The translations under genes and the position numbers were made by a program. A DNA stretch of 64,000 nt from Companilactobacillus nantensis DSM 16982 (GTDB lineage: Bacteria; Bacillota; Bacilli; Lactobacillales; Lactobacillaceae), in the NCBI RefSeq assembly GCF_001435815.1, contig NZ_AZFV01000001.1:1-64000 (forward strand), given 5' to 3'. The notes below the pieces were generated by a model, which was not told the origin of the DNA, searched no databases, and saw nothing but the letters and a program-made list of their open reading frames with translations. Of the stretch, positions 25,404 through 35,155 are shown piece by piece. Position 1 is the first letter of the stretch. Each line of letters begins with the position of its first letter.

Positions 25404-26314
25404 CGTCGTAATTGCGCTAGTGTATCTAAGAATATCTTTGGTGGCTCAATTGAAAATTCCATCCATTTGTTAGTACGAGGATGAACGAAGCCTAAGGTCT
25501 CAGCATGCAAGAATTGGCCCTTACCAGGTAAGGTATTCTTAGGTCCATATAAAGGATCGCCCGCAACTGGGTGACCTATGTACTGCATATGGACTCTGAT
25601 TTGATGTGTTCGACCTGTTTCTAGCTTTAATTTTAAAAGTGAATAGTTTTCAAATTGTTCCAAAACGGTAAAGTGTGTCACTGCGTTACGGCCATCTTCA
25701 ACAACCGCTTGTTTCTTGCGGTCAACTTTCGAACGGCCTAGTGGCGCATTGATCTTACCAGTTTTTTCCTTGAAATTACCATGAACGATGGCTAAGTATT
25801 CACGAAGATTACTTTTTTCCTTCAATTGTTTCATCAATGATTGTTTAGCTAAGTTGTTCTTAGCAATCATCAATAAACCAGAAGTATCTTTATCAATTCG
25901 GTGAACGATTCCTGGGCGGATAACATCGTCGTCATTGATTTGGCAATGGTACAAAATTGCATTGACCAAAGTTTTGTCGGGATGTCCCGCAGCTGGATGA
26001 ACGACCATCCCTTGAGGCTTGTTGACAACAATAACATCATCATCTTCATAAACGACCTCAATCGGGATGTTTTCTGGAACAGCCTTAATTGGTTCTTCTT
26101 CAGGCACATTGACCAAAATTTTATCACCAGCAGTCAATTTGGAACCATTTTTACTAACGGGTTGATTATTGACTAAGACATTACCATCTTTGATAAATTT
26201 TTGAAGTTGAGAACGAGTCAAATCAGCGATTTGGTCATTCAAAAAAGCATCTAAACGAGCCTTTTTCGGTTCGTTATATTCTAAGTTATAGGACTTACTA
26301 ATTATTTTTCTCAC
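25400..26314 (-). CDS. RluD-family 23S rRNA pseudouridine synthase
   Basis: This 304-residue enzyme has an N-terminal S4 RNA-binding domain (ARLDAFLNDQIADLTRSQLQKFI) and the catalytic motif HRIDKDTSGLLMIAKN, whose Asp attacks the uridine. Further signatures: TGRTHQIRVHM and GDPLYG. Likely the YlyB/RluD group modifying helix 69 of 23S rRNA. It overlaps lspA by 17 nt, the usual Firmicute lspA-rluD pair upstream of pyrR. Confidence 0.93.
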   Translation of the reverse strand: MRKIISKSYNLEYNEPKKARLDAFLNDQIADLTRSQLQKFIKDGNVLVNNQPVSKNGSKLTAGDKILVNVPEEEPIKAVPENIPIEVVYEDDDVIVVNKPQGMVVHPAAGHPDKTLVNAILYHCQINDDDVIRPGIVHRIDKDTSGLLMIAKNNLAKQSLMKQLKEKSNLREYLAIVHGNFKEKTGKINAPLGRSKVDRKKQAVVEDGRNAVTHFTVLEQFENYSLLKLKLETGRTHQIRVHMQYIGHPVAGDPLYGPKNTLPGKGQFLHAETLGFVHPRTNKWMEFSIEPPKIFLDTLAQLRR

Positions 26315-26759
26315 CTGCTACTTGGATAATCAGTGACACCACAATCAAGATCACTCCGACTGTAATATAAGTGTCAGCTAAATTAAAGATTGGAAAGTTG
26401 ATAAAGTCGAGGTTAAACATATCGACCACAAAATGTCTTGTAAAACGATCAATGGCATTACCAACTGTCCCTGCTAATAAGAATATCAAAGAAAATCGAT
26501 AAAGATAATCTTTTTTATCCGCTTTAACAAATAAATATACTAACACGATTACCGCAATAATTGTAACAAGATAGAAGAAAAGCATTTTCCCTTCAAGCAT
26601 ACTCCACGCTGCACCAGTATTTGTGATGTGCGTCAGCGATAAAACTCCGGGAATAAAATCATGAACTGTCATTGGTGCAATATTGTTTGTCACAAAATAC
26701 TTGAGACTTTGATCACCAGCGACTAGGACTGCAAAAAGCAGCCAATAAATCAACTGCAC
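26298..26759 (-). CDS. lspA: Lipoprotein signal peptidase (signal peptidase II)
   Basis: This 153-residue four-span membrane protease cleaves prolipoprotein signal peptides. The catalytic Asps lie in GNAIDR and FNLADTYITVG. The start is GTG 26759, whose G is also the last base of the fhs stop codon, so translation is coupled. The lipoprotein at 16155 is a likely substrate. Confidence 0.95.
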   Translation of the reverse strand: MQLIYWLLFAVLVAGDQSLKYFVTNNIAPMTVHDFIPGVLSLTHITNTGAAWSMLEGKMLFFYLVTIIAVIVLVYLFVKADKKDYLYRFSLIFLLAGTVGNAIDRFTRHFVVDMFNLDFINFPIFNLADTYITVGVILIVVSLIIQVAGEKNN

Positions 26760-28441
26760 TAGAATAAGCCTCCAATAGTTCCTTCGTTATCGACATCCAT
26801 GCCTAAAGCGGCCGGTTTCTTTGGAAGTCCTGGCATTGTCATCACGTTACCTGTTAAGACGACGACAAACCCTGCCCCCAACTTAGGTACGATATCTGTG
26901 ACATGTAAAGTAAAGTCACGTGGTGAACCAAGTTGTTTAGGATCATCACTTAGTGAATATTGTGTCTTAGCGATACAGACTGGTAAATCATCCCAAGCTT
27001 GATCTTTCAAAATTTGAAGTTGTTTACGAGCTTTGGCACTGTATTCAACGTTGTTAGCACCATAGATTTCGGAAGCAATTGTAGCAATCTTAGCTTCAGT
27101 TGTTTCTTCATCTTCATAAAGACGTGTGTAGTTAGCTTCTTTTTCAGTAGCCTTGATAACGGCCTTAGCTAAAGCTTGACCACCTTTACTACCCTTGTGG
27201 TGAATTTCAGCTAATTCAACATCAACTCCGACCTCATCACAAAGTGTTCTTAATAATTGAATTTCATTAGCAGTATCAGTTTCGAATTCATTGATACCGA
27301 CAACAACAGGAATATGGTAGTAACGCATGTTTTGAATATGACGTTTCAAGTTCTTAAAGCCGAGATTTAAAGCATTCAAATCTTCATTCTTAATATCATC
27401 AAGCTTTTGACCGCCGTTGTACTTCAAAGCACGAACAGTTGCCACGATAACAATCGCATTAGGTGCATGGTTAAGTCTTGGTGTAACGATATCTAAGAAC
27501 TTTTCACCACCAAGGTCAGCACCGAAACCAGCTTCAGTAACAGCATAGTCACCTAACTTCATAGCTAACTTAGTAGCTAAAATACTGTTACATCCATGGG
27601 CAATATTAGCAAATGGACCACCGTGGATAATAGCTGGTGTATTTTCGAGTGTTTGTACCAAGTTAGGCTTCAAAGCATCCTTCAATAAGACAGTGATAGC
27701 ACCTTCGACATGTAAATCACGGACAAAGATAGGCTTCTTGTCATATGTATAAGCAATTAAGATACTTGAAATACGTTCCTTTAGATCGTCGATATCTTGT
27801 GCTAAACAAAGAACAGCCATCAATTCACTAGCAACTGTAATTTCGAAATGATCTTCACGTGGTACAGAACTGAACGGACCACCGAGTCCAATAACAATGT
27901 TTCTCAAAGAACGGTCGTTAATATCTAAAGCACGTTTCCAAACAATTCTTCTTGGATCAATGTTTAAGTCGTTACCTTGGTGAACGTGGTTATCAATCAA
28001 GGCAGCTAAAGTATTAACGGCACTAGTCAAGGCATGCATATCACCGGTAAAGTGCAAATTGATATCTTCCATTGGAACAACTTGAGCGTAACCACCACCA
28101 GTGGCACCACCCTTCATTCCCATAACGGGGCCTAATGATGGCTCACGAAGTGCTAAGACAGTCTTCTTACCAAGTGATTGTAAAGAATCTGCTAAACCGA
28201 TAGCCACGGTTGATTTACCTTCACCAGCAGGAGTTGGGTTGATTGATGTAACAAGAATTAATTTCCCATCATCCTTCTCCATACTTTTAACAATGCTGCG
28301 ACCAGAAAATTTTGCTTTGTAATGACCATAAGGTTCAATATCATCGGATGTTAAACCAATCTTACTAGCAATTTCGTTAATATTTTTCATCTTGTCATGC
28401 TCATTAATTTGAGCGATTTCGATATCACTTGGAAATGACAT
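26759..28441 (-). CDS. fhs: Formate--tetrahydrofolate ligase
   Basis: This 560-residue enzyme makes 10-formyl-THF from formate, THF and ATP, feeding purine and initiator-tRNA formylation. The P-loop [15 protein letters not shown] and the long conserved blocks ([36 protein letters not shown]) are clear. I chose ATG 28441 with CAGGTG six nt upstream; a GTG three codons earlier is possible. It slightly overlaps the next gene upstream (28425-28823), suggesting an operon fhs-lspA-rluD. Confidence 0.95.
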   Translation of the reverse strand: MSFPSDIEIAQINEHDKMKNINEIASKIGLTSDDIEPYGHYKAKFSGRSIVKSMEKDDGKLILVTSINPTPAGEGKSTVAIGLADSLQSLGKKTVLALREPSLGPVMGMKGGATGGGYAQVVPMEDINLHFTGDMHALTSAVNTLAALIDNHVHQGNDLNIDPRRIVWKRALDINDRSLRNIVIGLGGPFSSVPREDHFEITVASELMAVLCLAQDIDDLKERISSILIAYTYDKKPIFVRDLHVEGAITVLLKDALKPNLVQTLENTPAIIHGGPFANIAHGCNSILATKLAMKLGDYAVTEAGFGADLGGEKFLDIVTPRLNHAPNAIVIVATVRALKYNGGQKLDDIKNEDLNALNLGFKNLKRHIQNMRYYHIPVVVGINEFETDTANEIQLLRTLCDEVGVDVELAEIHHKGSKGGQALAKAVIKATEKEANYTRLYEDEETTEAKIATIASEIYGANNVEYSAKARKQLQILKDQAWDDLPVCIAKTQYSLSDDPKQLGSPRDFTLHVTDIVPKLGAGFVVVLTGNVMTMPGLPKKPAALGMDVDNEGTIGGLF

Positions 28442-28823
28442 TGCTTTCACCTGCTTCTTTTTTAATTATATTTAAAATTCCCTTTGTAGAAGTAATCCTA
28501 AATGGGAAGAAATCGCGATTATTAAAATCGAATTCCATAGTCCATTTACTATTCTCTTTAATATTTACATCGGCGTGCTTAAAAGTCCGCGTTTTGTAAT
28601 ATGGTTCTTTGATGATTACTTGATCTGCTGTTATGCTAACCCATGAGTTAGTTATAATGTAGAAGACGTAAATGGCATCAATGATCCAAATTAAAAAAGG
28701 AATAAAACTGAGCGCCATGATCTCTAATTGCAAAATGATTCCCAAACATGCGAGACTCAATGCAATCGACCACATGATAATTCCCCATGCGCCAGTTGGT
28801 TGAACGAAACGTTTCTTTGACAT
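28425..28823 (-). CDS. EbsA-like small membrane protein
   Basis: This 132-residue protein has two hydrophobic stretches (about 13-32 and 36-58) and a C-terminal domain of about 70 residues resembling a PH-like fold ([24 protein letters not shown]). It looks like the EbsA family of enterococci and lactobacilli, found next to an RNase HI-like gene as here. The name comes from an early link to pheromone-induced cell surface changes; its biochemical role is not known. The divergent gap to the RNase HI-like gene is only 27 bp. Confidence 0.6.
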   Translation of the reverse strand: MSKKRFVQPTGAWGIIMWSIALSLACLGIILQLEIMALSFIPFLIWIIDAIYVFYIITNSWVSITADQVIIKEPYYKTRTFKHADVNIKENSKWTMEFDFNNRDFFPFRITSTKGILNIIKKEAGESNVISK

Positions 28824-28850
28824 AATTTCTCCTGAAAGGTTCTAAATAAT

Positions 28851-29255
28851 ATGATTAAATTGTACACCGACGCTGGATTAAATACTAATCTAAATCTTGG
28901 TGTAGTAGCCTTCGTTATAAGGTTTAATGAAAAAACTTATAAAGAGGCACTCCATCAGGATAACACCGATAACCACTACTTGGAATTTTTGGCACTAAAA
29001 CTTGCTCTACAAAAGATTATAAACGAACACTGGAATAATGAGATAGTTTTAATCCATTCAGATAGCCAAATTGTCATTGACAGCCTTGATAAAAATTATT
29101 CCAAGCATTATCAACCGATATTAGATGACATTTTAAAATTATTGCAACAATTTCCGGGATATTTTGCTAAACACATTGCTGACAAGGATAATGGGGCTGC
29201 CCATGCTCTCGTTCATCAAAAAATGTTAAATATTCGCAAACATGGTGATAAATAG
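28851..29255 (+). CDS. RNase HI-like protein
   Basis: This 134-residue protein has the RNase H fold with acidic residues in order: YTDAG (Asp), YLEFLAL (Glu), HSDSQ (Asp), and a last metal site in DNGAAHALVHQ. It lacks the basic handle region of E. coli RNase HI and resembles the short reverse-transcriptase-like proteins common in lactobacilli. Hydrolysis of the RNA strand of RNA/DNA hybrids is expected. No strong ribosome site (CTGAAAGG then 14 nt) is seen before ATG 28851. Confidence 0.8.
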   Translation: MIKLYTDAGLNTNLNLGVVAFVIRFNEKTYKEALHQDNTDNHYLEFLALKLALQKIINEHWNNEIVLIHSDSQIVIDSLDKNYSKHYQPILDDILKLLQQFPGYFAKHIADKDNGAAHALVHQKMLNIRKHGDK

Positions 29256-29319
29256 TTTCTGATTTTCACAAACTGTGCTACTATAAAAACGTTTTCAATT
29301 CAATGAGGGGGTATTCCTT

Positions 29320-30333
29320 ATGTACTATGTTGTGATGAAAGACCGCGATATTCGTGATAACCTGGCTACCGAACAATATTTGATGAATAATGTGAAATTT
29401 GATGAGCCTTTAGTGCTTTTTTACATTGAAAAACCATGTATAATCGTCGGTCGGAACCAAAATACGATTGAAGAAATTAATAGTGATTATATCAAGGATA
29501 ATAATATTACCGTAACTCGCCGTATTTCCGGTGGTGGTGCTGTCTACCAAGACCTTGGTAATCTATGCTTTAGTTTTGTAGTTGATTCTGATGATAAGAA
29601 CTTTGGTGACTTCAAGTCATTTACCCAACCAATCATCGATGCTTTGCATCAAATGGGCGCTACAACAGCTGAAGTTTCTGGTCGTAATGATTTACTAGTT
29701 GATGGCAAGAAGTTCTCTGGTAACGCTATGTACTCAAGAAATGGCAAGACATTCTCTCATGGAACTTTATCTTTGGATGTGGACTTAGATGTTTTGACAA
29801 AAGCCCTACACGTTTCAAAAGATAAGATCGCTTCAAAGGGTATCAAGTCCATCAGAAGCCGTGTAACTAACTTACGTCCTTATTTAGCACCTGAATATCA
29901 AGATTTAACGACGGAACAATTCCGTGACAAATTGTTATTGGAACTCTTCCATGCTAACAGTCTTGATGAAATCAAGGATCAAGAATATGTTGTTTCAGCT
30001 AATCAACAAAAAGAAATTGATAAGATCAAGGAACAATATTATTACAATTGGGACTGGGTTTATGGTAAATCCCCTGCTTTCACTGCTAAGCAAAGAAAAC
30101 ACTTTGACATGGGTACTGTCGATGTTCGTTACAATATTGTCGGTGGTAAAGTTGAAAACGTGGAAATTTACGGTGATTTCTTCGGTATGAAAGATGTTAA
30201 TGATATTAAACAAAAATTAGTGAATGTTAAATTTGATCGAGATGAAATTTTAAAAGTTCTCAGTCAATTTAATTTGGATGATTACTTTAAGGGTATTCCC
30301 GAGGAAGACTTGGGCAAGTTATTCACTCCTTAA
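29320..30333 (+). CDS. lplA: Lipoate--protein ligase
   Basis: This 337-residue enzyme activates lipoate with ATP and attaches it to E2 and GcvH lipoyl domains. The conserved RRISGGGAVYQDLGNLCFSF and GRNDLLVDGKKFSGNAM blocks are present, and the C-terminal accessory domain (about 245-335) makes it a full-length LplA/LplJ. Start ATG 29320 follows GAGGGGG. Monocistronic with its own terminator. Confidence 0.94.
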   Translation: MYYVVMKDRDIRDNLATEQYLMNNVKFDEPLVLFYIEKPCIIVGRNQNTIEEINSDYIKDNNITVTRRISGGGAVYQDLGNLCFSFVVDSDDKNFGDFKSFTQPIIDALHQMGATTAEVSGRNDLLVDGKKFSGNAMYSRNGKTFSHGTLSLDVDLDVLTKALHVSKDKIASKGIKSIRSRVTNLRPYLAPEYQDLTTEQFRDKLLLELFHANSLDEIKDQEYVVSANQQKEIDKIKEQYYYNWDWVYGKSPAFTAKQRKHFDMGTVDVRYNIVGGKVENVEIYGDFFGMKDVNDIKQKLVNVKFDRDEILKVLSQFNLDDYFKGIPEEDLGKLFTP

Positions 30334-30360
30334 ACAAAACACCTCAATTAAAACATATCA

Positions 30361-30401
30361 AAAAATGAGCCGAGAAAATTTGTTCTCGACCCATTTTTTA
30401 T
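30361..30401 (+). terminator. Terminator of lplA
   Basis: A 15-position stem with two mismatches (AAAATGAGCCGAGAA paired with TTCTCGACCCATTTT) followed by a T-rich tract. Confidence 0.85.
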
Positions 30402-30435
30402 TTTTGGTATGATTATCCTTATTGAGGAGAAAAAA

Positions 30436-31380
30436 ATGATTAATGAAATAATATTAAATCAAGGCATTCAACTAATTGATGTTCACTCAACTGACGATTT
30501 GAATGATGCCGACCGTGCAACTTTAATTGAAAAATACGCCTTAACAAATGAAATTTTAGATTATGCTGATGATGAAAATGAACGTGCCCGCTTTGAATAT
30601 GACGAATTAAACGATACTTACTTGATCGTTTATAACGTTCAAAATGAAAATAACCAAACACCAGACATGTCACAACGAGTTTTGCCAGTTTCCTTTGCAA
30701 TTAAGGGGCAACAACTATTCCTATTCACTAATGATGCAACCCACTATTTAAAAGATTATTTATTGTCAGCTAAAAATCATCTGAAGATTGAGGCACAGAA
30801 GGAAATTTGGGAGTTTATCTTTAATACTCTGGATCAAATTTCAAGCGATTATAGTGACCAGATCAGTGAGGCTGACGTTCAACGCAATCACATTCAAGCT
30901 TTAATCAAGAAACACCATTCTTCTGAAAATCAAATTTTGGAACTGGCCGACTTAGAAGATTTAACGACTTACCTAAATACTGCCATTAACGGTAATTTGA
31001 CTGTTATTAAGCAATTAGATCTCATCTCGTCAGGAAATGTTCAAGATTTACATCTCAGTAAAACGGCTCGCGAACATTTACACGATTCTTTGATTGAAAT
31101 TGAACAAATTAAAAATCAAGTTGATTTAACTTCTGATATCATTGATCGAATTTCTAACACGTACAATAATATTTTGAATAATAGAACAAATACGACCATG
31201 AAAGTACTGACAATTTACACAATTGTTCTCAGTATTCCCACGATCGTATCAGGTTTTTATGGGATGAATATGAAATTGCCAGTTGCTGACCAAGGCTGGT
31301 CATGGGTCTTTTCATTAATCATCACAGTAGTTATTATTTTAATTATTCTTTGGGATTTGCACCGTCGTGATAGTCTCTAG
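30436..31380 (+). CDS. corA: CorA family divalent cation (Mg2+) transporter
   Basis: This 314-residue protein has a long cytoplasmic alpha/beta and helical domain and two C-terminal spans. The first span ends in the diagnostic YGMNMKLP (Gly-Met-Asn motif). It forms a pentameric Mg2+ channel. Start ATG 30436 follows GAGGAG; nine upstream in-frame codons include that ribosome site. It overlaps the convergent ypsC by 4 bp. Confidence 0.93.
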   Translation: MINEIILNQGIQLIDVHSTDDLNDADRATLIEKYALTNEILDYADDENERARFEYDELNDTYLIVYNVQNENNQTPDMSQRVLPVSFAIKGQQLFLFTNDATHYLKDYLLSAKNHLKIEAQKEIWEFIFNTLDQISSDYSDQISEADVQRNHIQALIKKHHSSENQILELADLEDLTTYLNTAINGNLTVIKQLDLISSGNVQDLHLSKTAREHLHDSLIEIEQIKNQVDLTSDIIDRISNTYNNILNNRTNTTMKVLTIYTIVLSIPTIVSGFYGMNMKLPVADQGWSWVFSLIITVVIILIILWDLHRRDSL

Positions 31381-32495
31381 TGTTTATTAGCCCAGTATTG
31401 ATAAAGGTCAGTTCTTAAAGAACCATTATACAATTTACGTTTCTTAGTAGCTTTTGAACCGTAATATTGTTCAAATTCAGTATCACTAGTCAAAATATAT
31501 TTATTCCAAGTGGGAGCGGTCGCAAAGACTTCTCCCATTTCTTTATACAATTTACGAACGTTTTCCATATCACTCATACGTTGACCATAAGGAGGGTTAG
31601 TAATAATTGTTCCGTACTCCCCTTCAATCTTCAAATCCTTAACAGCCACTTGCTTGAAATGAATGTCATGTAAAACACCAGCATCATGGGCATTCAATTT
31701 AGCAACATCAATCATTGAGCCATCGATATCACTAGCAAAAATATCTAAGTCAATATCTTTAACGCCAGCTTTAGCTTCTTCTTTCAAGTTAGCGAGAATC
31801 TTGTCATCAAACCAGTCAAAATTTTCAAACAAGAAATGACGTTGGATACCAGGAGCAATATTTTTAGCCATTCGTGCAGCTTCAATTGCAATTGTTCCAG
31901 AACCAGTTGTTGGGTCCATAAATGGATCTTCTTCAGGATGCCAAACGGTAAGTAAAATCATAGCAGCCGCAAAGTTTTCCTTCAATGGAGCAGCACCGTG
32001 TTCAATACGGTAACCACGTTTATAAAGTGATTCACCAGTTGTATCAAGCGTTACTTCAACAACGTCTTTATGGATTCTAGTTTCAATTTGGAATTTAGCA
32101 CCGGTTTCTGGTAAACGGCCACGACGCATGAAGACGTCAGCCATCTTGTTAACGATAGCTTTCTTAGTAATAGCTTGAATATCACGTTCAGAATGCAATT
32201 GTGACTTAACAGTTCTAGCCTTAATTGGGAAAGCTGCATTTAAAGGTAACCAGTTATCCCATTCAATGGCATAAACCTTATCGAATAGTTCTTCAAAAGT
32301 TGTAGCTTTAAAAGAATCAATCAAAATTTTAATTCGATCGGCACTGCGTAACCATAAATTAGCTTTGGCAATATCTTCATATTCACCTTCAAAATAAACC
32401 TTGCCGTTTTCGGTTTTAGTTTCATAGCCTAAGTTTTGTAATTCTTTAGCGGTTATAGATTCAAAACCACTTGACATCGTTGCAATTAATTTCAT
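31377..32495 (-). CDS. ypsC: THUMP-domain rRNA methyltransferase (YpsC/RlmL-like)
   Basis: This 372-residue protein has an N-terminal ferredoxin-like and THUMP domain (MKLIATMSSGFESITAKEL) and a Rossmann methyltransferase domain with DPTTGSGTIAIEAA (SAM site) and NPPYGQRM (catalytic). It resembles the N-terminal part of RlmL, which methylates G2445 of 23S rRNA. Its place next to rnpB and gpsB is the same as in B. subtilis. Confidence 0.92.
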   Translation of the reverse strand: MKLIATMSSGFESITAKELQNLGYETKTENGKVYFEGEYEDIAKANLWLRSADRIKILIDSFKATTFEELFDKVYAIEWDNWLPLNAAFPIKARTVKSQLHSERDIQAITKKAIVNKMADVFMRRGRLPETGAKFQIETRIHKDVVEVTLDTTGESLYKRGYRIEHGAAPLKENFAAAMILLTVWHPEEDPFMDPTTGSGTIAIEAARMAKNIAPGIQRHFLFENFDWFDDKILANLKEEAKAGVKDIDLDIFASDIDGSMIDVAKLNAHDAGVLHDIHFKQVAVKDLKIEGEYGTIITNPPYGQRMSDMENVRKLYKEMGEVFATAPTWNKYILTSDTEFEQYYGSKATKKRKLYNGSLRTDLYQYWANKH

Positions 32496-32765
32496 ATTGC
32501 TCCTCTATTGTTTTAAAATTTTTATATATTTTGACTTATTAAGAATAATTATTCGGACAGCTTGATAGTTACATTTATACTTCTAGAAGTAATAATTAGT
32601 ATTAGCTGCTTTCAACACTTAATTACTTTTAAATTCCTGTACATTCTGATTATGTCATAGTAATTAGACGTTGAAAACATCTTATACAGTTTAAATATCA
32701 ATATAACTATAACCTATATTTCTCACAATCAATGACAATTCTCGACGAAATACCAAATTTTGTGT
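32496..32765. other. AT-rich intergenic region without gene
   Basis: This stretch between ypsC and rnpB holds the ypsC promoter region. I see no ORF with a ribosome site and no strong hairpin. Confidence 0.4.
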
Positions 32766-32792
32766 ATAAAAAAAGGACGAACAAGTCGTCCT
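32766..32792 (-). terminator. Terminator of rnpB
   Basis: On the minus strand AGGACGA and TCGTCCT around a 5-nt loop, followed by T7. Confidence 0.9.
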
Positions 32793-33175
32793 CTGCCTCG
32801 ATAAACTCCTATAAGCCACGTTTTGTCCAAGTAATAGGTTGGCGACCTATTACCATAAGTAATCATCTATCTACAATTAAGCCTTCACAGTAGATTCATT
32901 TCTCGTTATGAAGCGCCCCTACCAAAGTTTGGGTTGCCCGCTTGCGGGGTTTACCTCGTTCCACCATTGCAATTTCTCACAATAATACGTCTCTGTGGCA
33001 CTTTCAAGCTAGTTACACATAGCTAAAAGCCTTAGTGCTTTCGCTGCCGTTACCTCCGAAAAGGTACCTTGGCTTATTGGGCCAAGCACAAACACTGCAA
33101 ACATCTCAGTTCGCGCGGGCGTGGACTTTCCTCAGCCTAGATAACTAGACCGCGATCACTCGTAATTTACCGACT
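32782..33175 (-). ncRNA. rnpB: RNase P RNA, type B
   Basis: The minus strand carries the conserved GAGGAAAGTCCACGC block near the 5' end, GGTAACGGCAGCGAAAG, and CACAGAGACGTA of the P4 region, with GGTAAACCCCGCAAGCGGG in between. This is the catalytic RNA that matures tRNA 5' ends; the gene position beside gpsB is typical for Firmicutes and the fold is type B. The minus-strand -10 box TATACT (33181-33186) sets the 5' end near 33175. The 7-nt CAAGTCG at the 5' end can pair with CGACTTG at the 3' end, which also forms part of the terminator. Confidence 0.95.
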
Positions 33176-33188
33176 TGAATAGTATACA

Positions 33189-33857
33189 CTAAAATTGATT
33201 CAAATTGTTATTATTATTAAAATTTCCATTAAAATTATTTTGTCCTTGGTTTGAACCATTGTTCATTGGACGATTTGCTTGGAAATTATTAGGATTATTG
33301 AAACCATTATTCATTGGTTGTTGTTGGTTCATACCAGGATTAATTTCTGTATGACCACTTTCAACACCTGCATGATTATTCATGTTATTAGGATTTGGAA
33401 CAACGGCTGAAGCAAATTGCTTAGTTTCATGGTCTTCAGGTAGACCATTAGCAAAATCGCGACCAAAGACACGTTTTTCAAGATTTGAAATACGCTTTAA
33501 AATATCATAATTGGTTGAAGCCTCAGCTGTTGCACTCATTGCAGGTTTTTGTTGAGGTCTCATTCGATTAGTATTTTGTCTTGGTTGTTGAAAATTTGGT
33601 TGAGTATTACCCGTGTTTCCAGCACCAGCATTGCGAGCTTGCATTAAACGATCATTTTCAGACTTCAATTGACTGATTTCGTTTGAGAAAGTTTCATAAT
33701 CTTTGATAATTCCATCTAAGAATTGGTCAACTTCTGTGGGATCATAGCCACGCATCTTTGTCTTGAATTCTTTTTGTAAAATATCATTTGGTTGATAATT
33801 CAAAGAAATATCGTTACCATTACCATTTTGTTGATTCATTCCATTCATGTTGTTCAT
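33189..33857 (-). CDS. gpsB: Cell-division regulator GpsB with long Asn-rich tail
   Basis: The DivIVA-like N-terminal domain (about residues 16-72: PNDILQKEFKTKMRGYDPTEVDQFLDGIIKDY as two blocks) forms a coiled-coil dimer that docks penicillin-binding proteins. A second conserved helix lies at about 115-135 (NYDILKRISNLEKRVFG). The remaining 85 residues are almost only Asn, Gln, Met, Gly and Pro. Total length is 222 residues against about 100-130 in Bacillus and Streptococcus. Start ATG 33857 follows GGGGTG. It ends 3 bp from the rnpB promoter -10 box, so the tail codons overlap the rnpB promoter region. Confidence 0.92.
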   Translation of the reverse strand: MNNMNGMNQQNGNGNDISLNYQPNDILQKEFKTKMRGYDPTEVDQFLDGIIKDYETFSNEISQLKSENDRLMQARNAGAGNTGNTQPNFQQPRQNTNRMRPQQKPAMSATAEASTNYDILKRISNLEKRVFGRDFANGLPEDHETKQFASAVVPNPNNMNNHAGVESGHTEINPGMNQQQPMNNGFNNPNNFQANRPMNNGSNQGQNNFNGNFNNNNNLNQF

Positions 33858-33900
33858 TATTAAACACCCCAGTGTTAATTATTGTCGATTTATCTTATAC

Positions 33901-34452
33901 CTAACTATCATATAACATATTAGCAAAATCTTGCATAGAATCAAAATCAATTAATTCCAATTGATAGTCATTCCCACGGTCTTGATAGGCTTTAATGGCT
34001 TCATAGTCATACTTGGGCTTGCCGCCACTGTCTGGATCATAGAAAATCAATGCACCATCAGTATGTTCTAGCATAAAATCTTGCCATAATTTCAGTTGCC
34101 TAGGACTATGATAACTCATATTTGATATTTTATTGACATAGTCAGCATTTCTTAAAAAAACATTTAACAATGCCTGATTAGTCTCATTCCATTGGCTACC
34201 GAACTCAGCGAATGGTAACATCGCCGCATGTTTAATATTATAGTCTTTTTTCTTGATTTCTTGAACTGCTTTTCCAACAATCTGCTCAGTTCCCATCTGG
34301 GCACCTGTAAGGATCCATTCGGTTCCATCTTCAGCGTAGTTGGTAATCCTTTGCTCAAAAAAGTCTTGAATTACTTTTGCTTTTGGGTCATTATCTTTAA
34401 AAATACCTAACTCATATGAGCGGTACCCAGTGATCCATAAATTTTTAATCAT
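33901..34452 (-). CDS. ypsA: YpsA/DUF1273 SLOG-fold protein
   Basis: This 183-residue protein has the YpsA signature MIKNLWITGYRSYELGIF and GALIFYDPDSGGKPKYD. The fold is of the SLOG superfamily, thought to bind nucleotide-type ligands. YpsA affects cell division in Bacillus and Staphylococcus and is regularly beside gpsB. Start ATG 34452 follows GGGGAG; five in-frame upstream codons are rejected. Confidence 0.9.
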   Translation of the reverse strand: MIKNLWITGYRSYELGIFKDNDPKAKVIQDFFEQRITNYAEDGTEWILTGAQMGTEQIVGKAVQEIKKKDYNIKHAAMLPFAEFGSQWNETNQALLNVFLRNADYVNKISNMSYHSPRQLKLWQDFMLEHTDGALIFYDPDSGGKPKYDYEAIKAYQDRGNDYQLELIDFDSMQDFANMLYDS

Positions 34453-34519
34453 AAAGAATCTCCCCAAGAATTAATATCTTTGCCATCATGGTATAATTTG
34501 CACAGTAGGAGTTGATATT

Positions 34520-35155
34520 TTGAAAATAAACTACCCCGATGGGCGAATTTTTAACAGTCCATCAAAACCTTCTTCAAAGATTTCTACTAACACGACCGCT
34601 AAAAAGAAACTTATTTTCGGTGATCGTGGGATGACTTTGGAAGAAGAAATCAATGAAAGCAACAAGTATTATCGGAGTCACGAAGTTGCCGTAATTTACA
34701 AAAAACCAACGCCAATTCAAATTGTTAAAGTCGACTATCCGAAACGAAGTCGTGCTGTTATAAAGGAAGCCTACTTTAGACAAGCCTCTACCACAGATTA
34801 CAATGGCGTTTATCATGGTTATTACGTTGACTTTGAGGCCAAGGAAACTAAGAATAAAAATACCTTTCCATTGAAGAATTTCCACCAGCATCAAATTGAT
34901 CATCTACGGATGTGTCAAAAACAAGGTGGCATCTGTTTTGTTATTATAAAATACGTAACGTTAAAACGCTATTTTGTAATGCCAGCAGATAACCTCTTTC
35001 AACATTGGGATGCGCAAAAACATGAGGGTGCAAAATCAATTCAGTTACAAGATATTGTCGATTGTTCGATTGAGATCAAAGCTAATTATGATCCTACTCT
35101 ACCCTATATTGATGCGGTACAACAACTAATAGAAAGTGGGAAGGAGAAACAATGA
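34520..35155 (+). CDS. recU: Holliday junction resolvase RecU
   Basis: This 211-residue nuclease resolves recombination intermediates and supports chromosome segregation. The core motifs are DRGMTLEEEINESN, VDFEAKET (metal-binding Asp/Glu-x-Lys) and the later GGICFVIIKY. The start is TTG 34520, eight nt after AGGAG. It is divergent from ypsA and overlaps pbp1A by 4 nt, the usual recU-ponA pair. Confidence 0.95.
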   Translation: MKINYPDGRIFNSPSKPSSKISTNTTAKKKLIFGDRGMTLEEEINESNKYYRSHEVAVIYKKPTPIQIVKVDYPKRSRAVIKEAYFRQASTTDYNGVYHGYYVDFEAKETKNKNTFPLKNFHQHQIDHLRMCQKQGGICFVIIKYVTLKRYFVMPADNLFQHWDAQKHEGAKSIQLQDIVDCSIEIKANYDPTLPYIDAVQQLIESGKEKQ